A stretch of 64,000 nt of DNA from Sambucus nigra (lineage: Eukaryota > Streptophyta > Magnoliopsida > Dipsacales > Adoxaceae), in NCBI GenBank assembly GCA_949130495.1, contig OX422221.1, positions 157,575,241-157,639,240 of the forward strand, in the 5' to 3' direction. The translations under genes and the position numbers were made by a program. This document shows, piece by piece, positions 34,560-45,691 of the stretch. Every line of letters begins with the position of its first letter. The stretch's first letter is position 1. The notes beneath the pieces are model-generated. The model had not been told where the DNA came from. It was given only the letters and a program-made list of their open reading frames with translations, and ran no database searches.

Positions 34560-36037
34560 CATAACTGCGTTCAAGTTAATGAAGAAGAGACTGTTGTTAT
34601 TAATCTCAGTTCTAGTAGCCAACTGCCCGAGATTAGGATAGGGGCTACCCTTGACGAGCATGAGCGTGCACAACTCGAAGAATTGCTAAAGGAATTCGTG
34701 GATGTGTTCGCATGGTCCTACGACGATATGTTCGACATCGATCCTGAAATAACACAGCACGAGATCCCCATTCTCCCAGATTACAAGCCGATTAAACAAA
34801 AACTGAGAAAACTCCGCACCGAATGGTCGCTCAAGGTCAAGGAAGAGGTGGTCAAACAGTTAAACGTAGGCTTCATTCGAGTAATTGAGTATCCCACATG
34901 GCTAGCCAACATAGTACCTGTACCAAAATCAGGAGGAAAGGTTCGAATGTGTGTGAACTACCGAGATTTAAACAAAGCTTCTCCGAAGGATGATTATCCG
35001 CTACCTAACATCGACATGATCGTGGACAACACAGCCAGTCATGCTCTCAATTCATTCATCGACGGGTTGCTGGATACAACCAAATCAAGATGCACCCAGA
35101 CCACCAAGAAAAAAATGCATTCATCACCCCATGGGGAACCTTTTGCTACACCGTTATGCCATTCGGTCTCAAGAATGCTGGGGGTACCTACCAAAGTGCC
35201 GCCACAACCATCCTACACGATCTGATTCAAAAAAAGGTTGAGGTTTACGTAGATGATATGATTATTAAGTCCAAAACTAGAGAAGGTCATATTCTCGCTC
35301 TCCGAAAGTTCTTCGAACGACTGCGACAGTATCAGATGCGACTTAATCCACAGAAATGCGTCTTCGGCGTTACAAAGAGAAAACTCTTAGGATTCATGGT
35401 CAGTGAGAAGGGGATAGAAGCAGATCCCGCCAAGCTGAAGGCCATACTTGAGATGCCATCTCCCCGAACATAGAAGGAAGTCCGAGGTTTCCTTGGGAAA
35501 TTACAATATATCAACCGTTTCATCAGCCGGCTAACCTCCATTTGTGAACCAATCTTCAAGCTCCTTCGAAATGATTCAACCAAGGTTTGGAACGGGGCCT
35601 GCCAAGAAGCTTTTGACCGAATCAAACAATATCTGACCCAACCTCCAGTTCTCATGCCACCACAGCCTGGTCTCCCTTTGCTCCTATACCTAACCATAAC
35701 TGACACTGCAGTCGGGGCTTTGCAAGCCCAATACCTTGAAGACTCCCGCAAAGAAAGAGCCATCTATTATGCCAGTCACAAATTGGCTGGGTACGAGGTC
35801 AACTACACTGCTTTAGAAAAAGCATGTGTCGCACTTGTCTGGGTCACCCAAAAGTTGCGACACTACATGCTCCCCTTTCCCATCAAACTTTTATCCCGAA
35901 TGGATCCCATCAAATACCTTCTTGAGAAACCCGCCTTATCCATCCGAATGGCCCAATGGTTGATGCTCCTAACCGAGTTCGATATCGTGTACGTCACATA
36001 AAAAGTCGTTAAAGGAAGAGCCATTTTTGACTACCTC
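34560..36037 (+). pseudogene. pol: Reverse transcriptase and first RNase H of copy 1
   Basis: RT starts near 34680 (EFVDVFAWSYDDM), followed by VRMCVNYRDLNKASPKDDYP (about 34947-35010), FCYTVMPFGLKNAG (35150) and an intact YVDD box at 35246-35257. A one-base deletion near 35070, judged against copy 2 (GACGGGTTGCTGGATAC versus GACGAGTTGACCGGATAC), shifts the frame, so downstream text is in a second frame. Connection and RNase H follow (EKEVRGFLG region, then ITDTAVGALQAQ, YTALEKACVALVW, SRMDPIKYLLEKP), with the acidic D-E-D positions visible. Stops: TAG 35471 and TAA 35999. It matches the Tat lineage of Ty3/gypsy. Confidence 0.85.
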
Positions 36038-36619
36038 ATGAATTACCCCGTAGAAGAAGCTAATGTCTGGATCTCCGGATTCCCAGATGAGAATATTCTT
36101 TGCACTGCCCAAGACAACCTCCGATGGCAAATGTTCTTTGACGGCACTGCCAACAAAAAGGGACATGGCATTGGGATACTCCTGGTTGCCACAGAGGACT
36201 CTCATACTCCCATCGCCATCAAATTAGATTTCCCCTGCACCAATAACATGAAGGAATATGAGGCATGCACGGTGTGCCTCACGTTCTCTCTCAAGAAAGG
36301 TATTCAATACCTTGACGTATATGGGGATTCTTCCCTCATCATCGGTCAAGTGCTCAGAAAGTGGAAAGTCAAGGACGAAAAGCTCCAACCCTTTCACGCC
36401 CAATTAGAGTTAGCCTCCCAATTCCAAGATATCACCTCACATTACCTACCCCGATCAAAGAATAACCTAGTCGATGCTCTCGCTACCCTAGCCTCCATGG
36501 TCGACATGGCCGAGGGAATAACAATGACCCCCTTCCTAGTTCAAAAGCAAGACAAACCAACCCACTGCTACCACATTGAGCTCGTCGCCACAAAAGATCC
36601 TGAGATAGTCAACTACTAG
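36038..36619 (+). pseudogene. pol: Second (archaeal-type) RNase H of copy 1
   Basis: An open block carries a second RNase H-like domain: RWQMFFDGTANKKGHGIGIL, NNMKEYEACTVCLTFSLKKG, LDVYGDSSLIIGQVLRKWK and NLVDALATLASM. The D, E, D and D residues of the catalytic set are visible in FDG, EYEA, GDSS and VDALA. A duplicated RNase H between the first RNase H and integrase is a hallmark of the plant Tat lineage. The TAG at 36617-36619 (after VNY, before YYDI) is present in copy 2 at the same site (52706-52708), where a Trp codon is expected from relatives. Confidence 0.8.
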
Positions 36620-37834
36620 TACTATGATATTAGGTGCCTCCTCAGGTACGATAGGTATCCCGAGGGTTTCAACAAGAACGATCGAGCTACCCTCTGAAGG
36701 CTGGCCGCCCAGTACATCATCTGTCATAAAGCGCTACTCAAGAGGAATTTCGATGGAACTCATTTTCACTGTATCGCTGGGGCTGACATTGAAAAGATAA
36801 TACAGAAAATCCACAACGGGGAATGTGGACCCCACATGAATGGTCACATGCTCGCCAAAAAGATCATCCGACAGGGCTACTACTGGACCACCATGACCCA
36901 GGATTGCACCACCTATATTCGAAGATGCCCTAAATGCCAGCAGTTCTCCAATCTTCAGCACTTGCCTCCGTGAGAATTATACAACATGACCTCTCCCTGG
37001 CCATTCTCCACCTGGGGTATCGACATCATAGGGAAGGTTACACCAAAAGCTTCAAACGGACATGAGTTCATCCTGGTCGCCATCGATTACTTCACCAAAT
37101 GGGTCAAAGCTGAGTCATATGCAGTATTAAATGCCAAGAAGGTGGCCAAATTCATCAAGAAAAATATCATTTGCCGATATGGAGTCCCGCACGAGCTAAT
37201 GTTAGATAACGGTTTGCACTTCGAGGCAGAAGTCACAGAAGTAGTCAACAAGTATGGGATTCAGAGACACAAATCTTCTCCCTACCGACCTCAGACCAAT
37301 GGTGCAGTTGAGGCTTCCAAAAAAAACCTCAAATCCATCATCAGCAAGATGACCAAAAGTTGTAGGGATTGGGCGGGGCGGATCTCGTACGCCCTCTGGG
37401 GATATCAAACCTCAATCCTAACTTCTACTGGGCCTACCCCTTACTCTCTGGTCTACGGCATGGAAGTTGTCCTCCTTGTGGAGCTGGAAATACCCTCGCT
37501 ACGCGTCATGCTCGAAAGCAAGGTTAGTGAAGAAGAATGGTGCCAAAGCTGTCTTGATGAGCTAGCCATCCTAGATGAAAGAAGATTAAAGCTCTTTATC
37601 ACATACAAGGGTACCATCGCCGAATAGCGTGATCATTCAATAAGAGAGTCAAAGACCGTGGTGTCCGGGAGGGGTATTTAGCCCTCAAGGAGATAATAGA
37701 ACCCATATGGGACCCCAGAGGAAAATTCAAGCCCAATTAGAGCGGCCCTTACATTGTGAAGAAAATCTTGTCTGGCAGTGTTGCCATGCTCACTGACCTG
37801 GATGGGGAAGAGATGGCTCGTCCAGTCAACCTGG
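36620..37834 (+). pseudogene. pol: Integrase of copy 1, truncated
   Basis: An HHCC zinc-binding region (IHNGECGPHMNGHML ... CPKCQ, about 36790-36945) is followed by a catalytic core whose three acidic residues are all present: Asp at 37022-37024 (GIDII), Asp at 37205-37207 (LDNG) and Glu at 37310-37312 (AVEASKKN). Stops are TGA 36696, TGA 36971-36973 and TAG 37625, and an upstream frameshift exists. The TGA at 36971 is also in copy 2 (53060-53062). The gene runs into foreign sequence after 37834, twelve codons before the copy 2 stop, so its C-terminus, 3' region and 3' LTR are missing. Confidence 0.85.
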
Positions 37835-37835
37835 C
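37834..37835. other. Chimeric junction, Ogre-like pol fused to inverted Tekay gag
   Basis: Copy 1 and copy 2 agree up to CCAGTCAACCTGG (37822-37834); copy 2 then reads ACTGTCTC while copy 1 passes into a GGCCCTG-rich antisense Tekay gag repeat. There is no LTR end or target duplication at the join, so illegitimate recombination or a large deletion is inferred. Confidence 0.8.
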
Positions 37836-38805
37836 CCTGCTGGCCCTGATTATCACGCTGTTGGCCCTGTTGGCCCTGTTGATTAGGCTGGCCCTACTGG
37901 CCTTGCCTATAACCCCCAAATCCCTGCCTGGAATCACCTGAACAGAATCGCTTAGCAGGGTCCCCCTGATGGGAACTCTGCTCGTGTTGACGATTCAGTC
38001 CATGAGATGGTGCCCCACTAGCACTACTACCCCCGGTCCTGCCTTGTTGGCTGGAGTCTCCTGCTCTCCTGCTTCCTTGCAGATAGAAGCGGTGATCCTG
38101 GCAACGTAGTAACGCAGCATTGAGTACATCAGTGAAAGTACTCAGAGATAGATTCCTTATAAGATGCTGACGGATCCTCCAAGCTAACCCGTCCACAAAC
38201 AACATTATCTTCTTACTATCAGTAGGTGCCTCATCTGGCACTATGGTGAGAAGTCTCGTGAACTCCTCCTCATACTCAGCAACGGTAGAGTTATCCTGTT
38301 TTAAATTCAGTAATTTCCGCCTCATCTCAGTCTGCATGGTGGGTGGAAAGTACTTGCGGTCAAACCGCTCCCAAAACGACTGAATAGGGACTGTGTCCCT
38401 CTCCTCCAAGGTGGTAGGGGACTCCCACCACTGCAAAGCGGCCCCCACCAGCTTAAAGGAAGCCAACAACTGCCTTTGTACGTTAGTGCACTCAAACATA
38501 CGAAGATGCCGCTAGATGTCTTTCTTCCATTGGCTGACTGTGACGATATCTGAGCTACCAGAGAACTCAGGGGGATGCGCCTTCTGAAAAGCGTCCCTAA
38601 CCCTCTCCCATGCAGATGGAAGTTGTGCTGGTACTGGCGCCACTGCCTGAATCTGGGGTGGAGCCTGCTGAACCACCGCTAGCGCGGCATTCACCGCCTG
38701 AGCAACATTGGTGGCTACTTCATTAGCATTTATAGTGCCTTGTGCCGGAGCTGCTGGCTGATCGTCCTGGGCACGCCTATCCTTTGGTGCACGTCTTGGA
38801 GGCAT
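37835..38805 (-). pseudogene. gag: Tekay-lineage gag, 5' part, broken
   Basis: Reading leftward from the ATG at 38805 (MPPRRAPKDRRAQDDQPAAP), the protein has a long Ala/Gln/Pro-rich N-terminus, then a Retrotrans_gag capsid domain (AWERVRDAFQKAHPPEFSGS; FKLVGAALQWWES; FWERFDRKYFPPTMQTEMRR; FTRLLTIVPDEAP), then a Gln/Gly-rich low-complexity tail (QGQ repeats, 37895-37835). Two in-frame TAG stops, at 38514-38512 and 37896-37894, are the only breaks; both may derive from CAG. The zinc knuckle and all of pol are lost at the 37834/37835 junction. The upstream neighbours are its primer-binding site and 5' LTR. Confidence 0.8.
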
Positions 38806-38974
38806 CTGAAACGTGAAGAAGTTTATTAGTCTCCACTCATTATCAAATCCCAAATGGCTGGAGACGTAAACGTAAAAGCAGGAATTCAACAATCCTAAAA
38901 ATAGGGCTCTATAGCAAAAACGTTAAACTGAAAGCGAATAAGCCGTACAGATCCTATGGACACTAGAATCTGAT
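38806..38974 (-). other. Leader of the Tekay element
   Basis: A short untranslated leader between primer-binding site and gag start, with no other feature. Confidence 0.6.
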
Positions 38975-38986
38975 GCTCTGATACCA
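38975..38986 (-). other. Primer-binding site of Tekay element
   Basis: The minus strand reads TGGTATCAGAGC exactly, the plant initiator-Met tRNA primer site, two bases from the LTR edge at 38989. Confidence 0.9.
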
Positions 38987-38988
38987 CC

Positions 38989-41774
38989 TGTGACACCCCT
39001 CCTAATTAAATATCGGGCCATCACTCCTTTATTATATTAAAATCAAGGTGAACAGTTGGTTCATTCTTAGCATCACTGTCGGAAAAATAACTTTTCCAAA
39101 TTAAACACCCTATTTAATTTAGCTAAGTGTCAAAACCATTTTTTAAACTTTACTTTCCAATTTTATTTATTTATTTTATTAAACAATCAATCCAATAATT
39201 TAACATTTAACAACCCAATCCCAGCATTTAAAACTTAAAGTAAAACATACATGCTGAATAAATCCCAAAGTAACAGTACTAGAAATAACTGAAATACAAA
39301 TGTCCCAATAAAACAGATAAATAGTGGAAAGGGCGACACATGCCCAATAAGGAGAATGATAGAAGTGGAATCAAGTAAATGAAATCGTCTAAGCAAGTGG
39401 CGTGCAACTCCCACCTAAGCTGCAGCACGTTCCTTCCAAGGGATCCTAAACAAGACCCCCCTGTGGCTGGGCACCTGTAATATATACATATATATACAAG
39501 AGAGAAAGAGGAATAGAAACGGGTCAGAGCCCGATAGTGTATATGATTTAAAAATTCGTTTAGCAAGTATTTAAATTGATACAGGCCAATGCAACAACAT
39601 ATTAGTGCGACACTCTCTTGAGAAATTCTCGCCTCTCTTCTAATGTGCACTCCTATCGCACTAACCTTCCCAATGGTTTATCTCATCATATATCACACTA
39701 TCCTTCCCCAAGGATTTAACTTATCTTAGGTGACTCTCAAAATTTAAGATTTAACAACATCATGGTTTAAAAAGGATAATTTCATTTAGTACAAAACGCT
39801 CATTTTAACTTTATTGATTCATAAAGCTTTTTCAATATCATATTATACTTTTTCAAAACAAGTATTTCCAATTTGAGTCATTATACATGCCTTACTTACC
39901 ATAACACAGTGGGCAGTTTCCCACACTTCAGAAGTTCATATATATATTAAATACTCGTATAATATATATATTCTAACAGCACCCCACATAAAATTTTATG
40001 GTGCGGGCATACTCTGCTATCCAATCCCCGTATCAATCGTCCTAAAGGGAATACAAGTTCGGAATCACTCTCGAACTGTATAAATACATACACAAACAAT
40101 ATTGAGGCGAAGCATAGTTTCCAAGTCCAAGAGGTCAGTGCATACCCTCACGTCTGTTAGAACCATGACTACCGATTCTATAGCCTGTACCTAGGATTTC
40201 TATCTTCTAAGGTACGAGTCAATATCCCCCATAAGGCACACGAGATAAGATCGTCCCAGCGCGAAAACCTCAGGGATAGAAAGTAGCTCGGGCATGATTT
40301 TCACAAGTATATAATATATGCATACACAATCATATAAATATACCACTTTTATTATATCAATTTAGGTTTATCCAATAACCCACATTCACAACATTTATCC
40401 TTATTTTCCCATTATTATTTATCAAGTATAATGGTTCGTTTCTAACTTTAATTCGAAGGGTTTTTCCAACTTACTACGTAACCCTCATGGACACTATTCT
40501 TCCAAATGTACAATTCAGTAGATATCCATTTATGTTCCAACGTAACTCTCTCTTACGTGTCTCTCCCCTTTAATATATACTTACATTATCCCTTATGCAA
40601 AATATCCCAAAAATATAGATTTCGCCTTACATTAAAGGATTTTGAATTTTATTTTCAAAGATGAGAATTTCAAACGGTTTCAAAATCGGAATTAAAATGG
40701 AGTTTTAATTGATTTTTATTATCTCTAAGAGTCCTCAAAACATAAAACTGTCTAGCAAAAAAAAATATTAAAAACTATTGAACGGTCCGATCGAGCTGAA
40801 TTTTTTTCTGTAGCTTCCTCTCGTCTTCAGCTAATTCTCTGTAAAATTTCATCCAATTCCAACGGTCCGATCGTCTGGAATAACTTTTTTTTTTTAGTGT
40901 TTGTATCTGATTAGAACTCTTTTCTTAATCAAACTCTTAATCCTTTACATGACAAAGGGTTTCCAGAATATCATATAAATCATCACTACATGAAAATTTC
41001 CCATCTCAAATTTGGTTTTTCTTCCATAAATCTCATCCTAATAACTCCAAAACTAATATGGATGATGCATCAACGAAATAAGCAAGATAAACACTTGCCT
41101 GGGATTTTTAGAAATCTGGTTTGGTGTTGAATTTGGTGTGGTTGCGTTCCCCGTCTCGCGATCTACGCGTTGGCGGTGGCGGCGGTGCAAACGGGTGAGT
41201 TTTGAGCCTTGGAATGCCTTGAGAGCTCTCTCCTCTCCTCTCCAATGGACGTTCTAGTGTTTTGAGTTATCTAACCCTAGGAGATAACCTAAACATCTGA
41301 TATAACCCCTTTAATTTTCGTGGGTTTAATTACCCAAAAATACAAAATGACTAAAATGCCCTCCCGGGGTACTAATTAGGCCTAAAAACGCCCCGAGACC
41401 CAAATCAAACTCCCGGGTATACTTTTCTGACTATCTCGACCCTTCCGGACGCGTTGGAGCACTCAAAATGACCATATGAACAACTTGTAAAATATTTACT
41501 TTTATTTATCAATATTTAGTCCCGACGCGACACGGGCGCGTCCCGACTCAAATTTCTAAAATTATCATTTTATTCCCTCGTGACATTTAATATGGCCACT
41601 ATTATATATTACTTTGCTCATTAGTAATATTCAACAAATTTTCCCATAATTACTAACTCTCATCACGTTAATAATTATAACATAATTAATTTCCGAATTT
41701 TTATTAAATAATTAATTCACATTAATATTAATAAATCCCCAAATTAATATAGCATAAAAATACGGGGTATTACA
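38989..41774 (-). mobile_element. Tekay 5' LTR, 2786 bases
   Basis: The plus-strand ends read TGTGACACCCC and GGGGTATTACA, an inverted terminal match typical of Tekay/Del LTRs. The primer-binding site at the left edge fixes the orientation. No open reading frame of note is inside. Base composition is AT-rich with short GC-rich parts at 41150-41210 and 41340-41540. No duplicated flank can be tested because the 3' half of the element is missing. The right flank starts TTTAC. Confidence 0.85.
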
Positions 41775-41990
41775 TTTACGTGTCTACTCGTTTAATTTTG
41801 ATGACTTTTTAAACAAATTTAGGTTAATTGATAAGGTCATTTATTTATTCTCTTATGATGAGGACATACCAGATATTCTTGCCCTCAGATTGTACATTTA
41901 CTCATTCTTCTGACATCCTTTTTTCTTTCTGCTATTTGATTCCATACCATAAATAGGATAGGGATTGTGCTTAAAGCCAAACTTCTATAG

Positions 41991-42151
41991 ATGATGGTGA
42001 AAGTCTTACTGGTGAATATGCGATAAGGAAAGATAAAGGCGAATATGTTGGTATAGAAGATGATATGGAAATCAAGGAATGTGACCAGCAATCTGGTGTT
42101 GGTCTGGATGATATCTGGAAGGAGATGACAGTTGTATTAGAATGTTCGAAG
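41991..42151 (+). pseudogene. Exon-like fragment in CACTA arm, possible CLASSY-like gene piece
   Basis: The acceptor CTTCTATAG and the donor AAG|GTACG bound a 161-base open block reading DDGESLTGEYAIRKDKGEYV, then GLDDIWKEMTVVLECSK. The W-K-E-M motif followed by a hydrophobic stretch reminded me of CLASSY-type SNF2 proteins, but this is a weak impression from memory. It could equally be a fragment of an unrelated host gene or of a transposon gene. The next likely exon starts at 42527. Confidence 0.2.
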
Positions 42152-42534
42152 GTACGTTTATTTGACTTCAACAATGCTTATACCATCTGGAATATTTTTT
42201 GTCATGGGTGGTATAAAATTTAGTTTCTTTCAATGTTAAGCATCAAAATTGGTTTCTAGGTTTTTTGAGATTTTTCCATAGAATAATTTAGGATATGCTA
42301 CCATCTTCTACTTGCAAAGCTGGTTATTGAGGAAATCATTCTTATTTATGCAAGCATAATATTTTTATTGAAGGATGCAAATAATCCTTTGAAATAATGC
42401 CAACCTACATACACTCAACTTCTGACTTAGCGAGTTGGGTGTGAAGTTGAATGACTCTTTGGTATTGAATGACTGTGCCCCACCTTCTTTATTGTAACTA
42501 ACATAGTTACATTTTATTGTTTGCAGTCATATAC

Positions 42535-42789
42535 ATGGCATACTCGGCATACGTAGTATTCAAAGGCCTAAATTCAAGTGTTTACACTTCGTGGCAAGCA
42601 ACACAAACACAAGTCAATGGATACCGAGGGGTCATATTAAAAACATTCAGTCCATTGAACTTTCTCAACAGGCGTAGTCCGAGTACACGGGGGAGGATGT
42701 CACCGTATCAATACCCCCCACGGTTGATATACCTAGAATTCACGAAGCTTATCCACCGTGTGGTGACCCCTGATCTAGGTTTAGAATAA
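42535..42789 (+). pseudogene. Small ORF with RNase H1-type hybrid-binding (Cauli_VI-like) domain
   Basis: An exon after the acceptor TTTGCAG at 42526 opens with MAYSAYVVFKGLNSSVYTSW and continues QVNGYRGVILKTF, ending at TAA 42787-42789 (84 residues from this ATG). The pattern Y-V-V-F-x-G ... G-V/V-Y-x-S-W ... Q-V-x-G-Y-x-G is that of the small domain shared by eukaryotic RNase H1 N-termini and the Cauli_VI Pfam family, which binds RNA-DNA hybrids in RNase H1. It is here without an RNase H. In this setting it is probably part of a CACTA-borne gene. The N-terminal exons upstream are uncertain, so the start is only the first ATG of this exon. Confidence 0.5.
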
Positions 42790-43348
42790 TTTGTTGCATG
42801 TTCATGACATTTCATGTCATCAAAGTGTTGTGTAATTATTTTTTTAGTTTTTTTTTATTTTATGTTAATTTTTGTACTTGACGCCCAAGAAGTGTTTGTT
42901 TGATGTTAAATTAAGTGTAAAAAAAATTTATGTGTACCGAATATTTGGAATATATGAATATAAATGAGATGTTATTGATTTTTTTAGACTTGTTACATGT
43001 TCATGATATTTATTCTACTCCCATCATTTTGTGAAAATATAAATAAAATTATAATAGGTCTTACCACATTTAATAAATTTAACTTTTGTAACTGCTAATA
43101 GCAGTCATAAATTTGTCATTACTTTCAATTTTGTAACCGCTAATAGCAGTTACAAATATAAGATTCGTAACTGCTGACAGCAGTTACAACCAGCAGTTAC
43201 AAATTGGGGTCAGTAGTCATAACCCCCATAGGGGTTATAAAAATTTGTGACCGCTGTTAGGAGTTACTTTGTCACCCCCTAAATTAAGACGGTAAATAGC
43301 AATTGTAAAGGTCATTTGTGATTGCTAACAACACTCACAAATCACCCA

Positions 43349-43361
43349 TTTTGGTGTAGTG
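43349..43361. repeat. CACTA right terminal inverted repeat
   Basis: TTTTGGTGTAGTG is the complement of CACTACACCAAAA at 22469. The three following bases are TAG, unlike ATC before the left end, so a shared target duplication is not supported. Confidence 0.7.
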
Positions 43362-43368
43362 TAGCGCT

Positions 43369-43589
43369 AGGTACGAGGCCAATAGCCGAGCGCCTTATAG
43401 CATAGACCCATCTGAGATGAGGGAGTTGAGGGAAAATATTCAGCATCTCCTGGGGCACTGTTTCATCAGACAGAGTACTTCATCGTGGGGTGCACCACTA
43501 TTGTTCATCAAGAAGAGGGATAGATCTCTTTGGTTGTGTATCAATTACCAAGAGTTGAACAAGGTCACGATCTAGAATAAGTATCCACT
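43369..43589 (+). pseudogene. pol: Tekay reverse transcriptase, left part
   Basis: Open text reads [20 protein letters not shown], then [20 protein letters not shown], then [20 protein letters not shown]. This is the N-terminal RT region of a Ty3/gypsy chromovirus (Tekay type). It is cut on the left by the CACTA terminus and on the right by the copy 2 insertion after CCACT (43585-43589). The continuation is at 63274. The single TAG at about 43573 is likely from CAG or AAG. Confidence 0.85.
43585..43589. repeat. Left target-site duplication of copy 2 (CCACT)
   Basis: CCACT here and at 63274-63278 flank the TG...CA ends of copy 2. Confidence 0.9.
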
Positions 43590-45672
43590 TGTAGACACCC
43601 CATTCTATTACTCCCCCCCCCCCCCAACTCTCCCTAGGTCCCTAGCACCTCCCTTCATCACTGCAAACCCAAGTCATACCCCGAGTACCGACCTAGAGGA
43701 CATCGGACGCTCCTAGGATCCGTTTGACCAAAATTCAAACACTTCAGCTCAATCGAGACTGAATAAATCTTCGAAGGGCACTGAATCCCCTTTCCAACGG
43801 TTCATCCCGTGTGCTATTCCGACTTACCATGCGGACGAATGACCCATTTTCCCCCGAAACTCGATCAGAAGGCCACCGGGCTCTGTTTGACCTAAGTCAA
43901 CTCTTTATCTCGATCGAGACTGAATGAATCTTCAAAGGGCACTTAAACCCCTTTCCAATGGCCCGCTCTGTGCACGATTCTGACTTACGGTACGGACAAA
44001 CAATTCGTTTTACTCCGAGAGGTCACCAAATAGTTCCAGGGACTAGTTGACCAAAGTCAACTCCCCGGACTGAATCAAACTCTTTGGAATGTCAAAGTAC
44101 ATCTCCTAACATTTCCAAAGGTCCACCCCATGCTCGATTCTGACTTACCATGGGGACTAACGATTCGTTTGCGTCCGAAGTTTTCCCGTCAAAAGGACCA
44201 ATGAGCGCTTTCGAGCCACACTTGACCCAAAGTAAACTTTTTAACCCGGGAGCAGTCCAAAGGACTTTCAAAGGTATCTGAATTACCTTTCCAATGGTCA
44301 ACCCCGTGCGCAATTTGGTTTAATGGTTCGCGCTCAGCGACCAATTTTCCAAAAAGGCCTGAAAGACACTACCAAACGGCAGGTCCCAGACCCTGTTTAT
44401 CGGCAATGTGCCTAAACGCACCTACCGATTGGCAGGACAAGGGCTATGCCGATCGATAATGCCCTAGATCTATAAAAAGTAGGCCTTGACCTCATTGCAA
44501 AGGAGAGCCCAGATCAGATAAACATCACTCCCAGCAAATCCAAAAAACCTCTCTCGAAGTCAGCGTGATTCCCACATCCAAATCCCTTTCCAACCTTAAC
44601 TTTTCATCATCCCTTTCATCAAACTTGGTGAATTCATTACCCTCCATCATCATCCAAGTGCAAGGGCTGCTCTCCAACACTCAAGATCAAGCTCATCTCC
44701 AAGAAGGTCCAATTTTCTCAATTCTCTCCTTAAATTCTCATAAATTCGCATTAATTTGTTTTATTATTTAGCGCTTTTATTCTCTCATCTCACATATCCT
44801 AATATACTTTTTACTTAGTATTATTGCACATCTCTTATTTTTATACAAATAAAAAATCCAAAAAATAAGAAAAAGAGGGTTTGTTCATAAATTCCAAACT
44901 CGAATTCTCACACTTTTATCATAACTAAAACACTTTTTTACACACACAACACATAAATAAGAGAAGTCCCCGGTTGGATTTATGGTATAAACCCCACCCC
45001 TCATTTTGCATGCGAACTACGTGGACTTTGGTGCCTCTATAAGCTACGTAGGCATCTTGGGGTAAAACCCGAGACTCGAGTCCTATTCTCACTTTTTCTC
45101 TCATTTTCTATTTTCTCTAAACTCAACTCTCTTAGATTACATATATTTATATATGCATATATTTGTTCTTTGTGGCTTATTATTCCACATACGTTATCGT
45201 TCCATTATAATGATCAACGAATGGATAATCGCGTAAATCCTATTTTATAATATTATTTCTATGAACCTTCCTACGAATGACTCGCTTTATCTCTCCCATG
45301 ATACAAGTCGAGGATTTCCATCTCCACTATATATACACATGCACACATATCACGGGAAAAATAAAGGAAAATAGCAAAAACCCACGAGAGACCGTAAGGG
45401 CGGAATGGGTGCCTAACACCTTCCCATTTTGTAACTTAGCCTTCGGACCCTTCTCGAATCATTTTACTTTTGTATGTATCAGTATGTCCTAGGATGCTAT
45501 CCTTACATTTGTCTCCTTTTCTTTTGTCTATTTTGAGTAAAATAGATTGGTGACTCCATCTCTCTATACTTTTCACCTCATCAACGACGTCGGTCGAAGC
45601 GCTCCCGAGAGGGACGCACGGGACCTAGGATCCTCACTCTCCCACCCGTCGTGAGGATCGGGGATGGCCACA
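43590..45672 (+). mobile_element. 5' LTR of copy 2
   Basis: Same structure as the copy 1 LTR. The U3 repeats contain TTCCGACTTACCATGCGGAC (43819-43838); a C-run lies at 43611-43625 and a TATA box at 44471. The LTR ends GGATGGCCACA before the primer-binding site. Confidence 0.9.
44471..44478 (+). promoter_or_regulatory. TATA box of copy 2 5' LTR
   Basis: TATAAAAA in the same place as in the sister LTRs. It would direct transcription of the element. Confidence 0.6.
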
Positions 45673-45673
45673 G

Positions 45674-45691
45674 TGGCGACTCTGCTGGGGA
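45674..45691 (+). other. Primer-binding site of copy 2
   Basis: TGGCGACTCTGCTGGGGA, identical to copy 1, one base after the LTR. Confidence 0.7.

Larger units (their letters stand above)
41775..43348 (+). mobile_element. CACTA right arm with subterminal repeats
   Basis: This arm lies between the Tekay LTR and the right CACTA terminus. It holds two exon-like regions (below). At 43078-43340 it carries subterminal repeats built on TAACCGCTAATAGCAGTTAC and its variants, several of them palindromic. Repeated subterminal motifs of this kind are transposase binding sites in CACTA elements. It is not certain that this arm and the left arm at 22469 come from a single element. Confidence 0.55.

Noticed and set aside
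37756..37941. Plus-strand frame rich in Leu/Ala
   Set aside because: It is the complement of the Gln/Gly repeat of the minus-strand Tekay gag, and crosses the chimeric junction.
22466..43364. Target duplication for a single CACTA insertion
   Set aside because: ATC and TAG do not match and the flanks belong to different elements.
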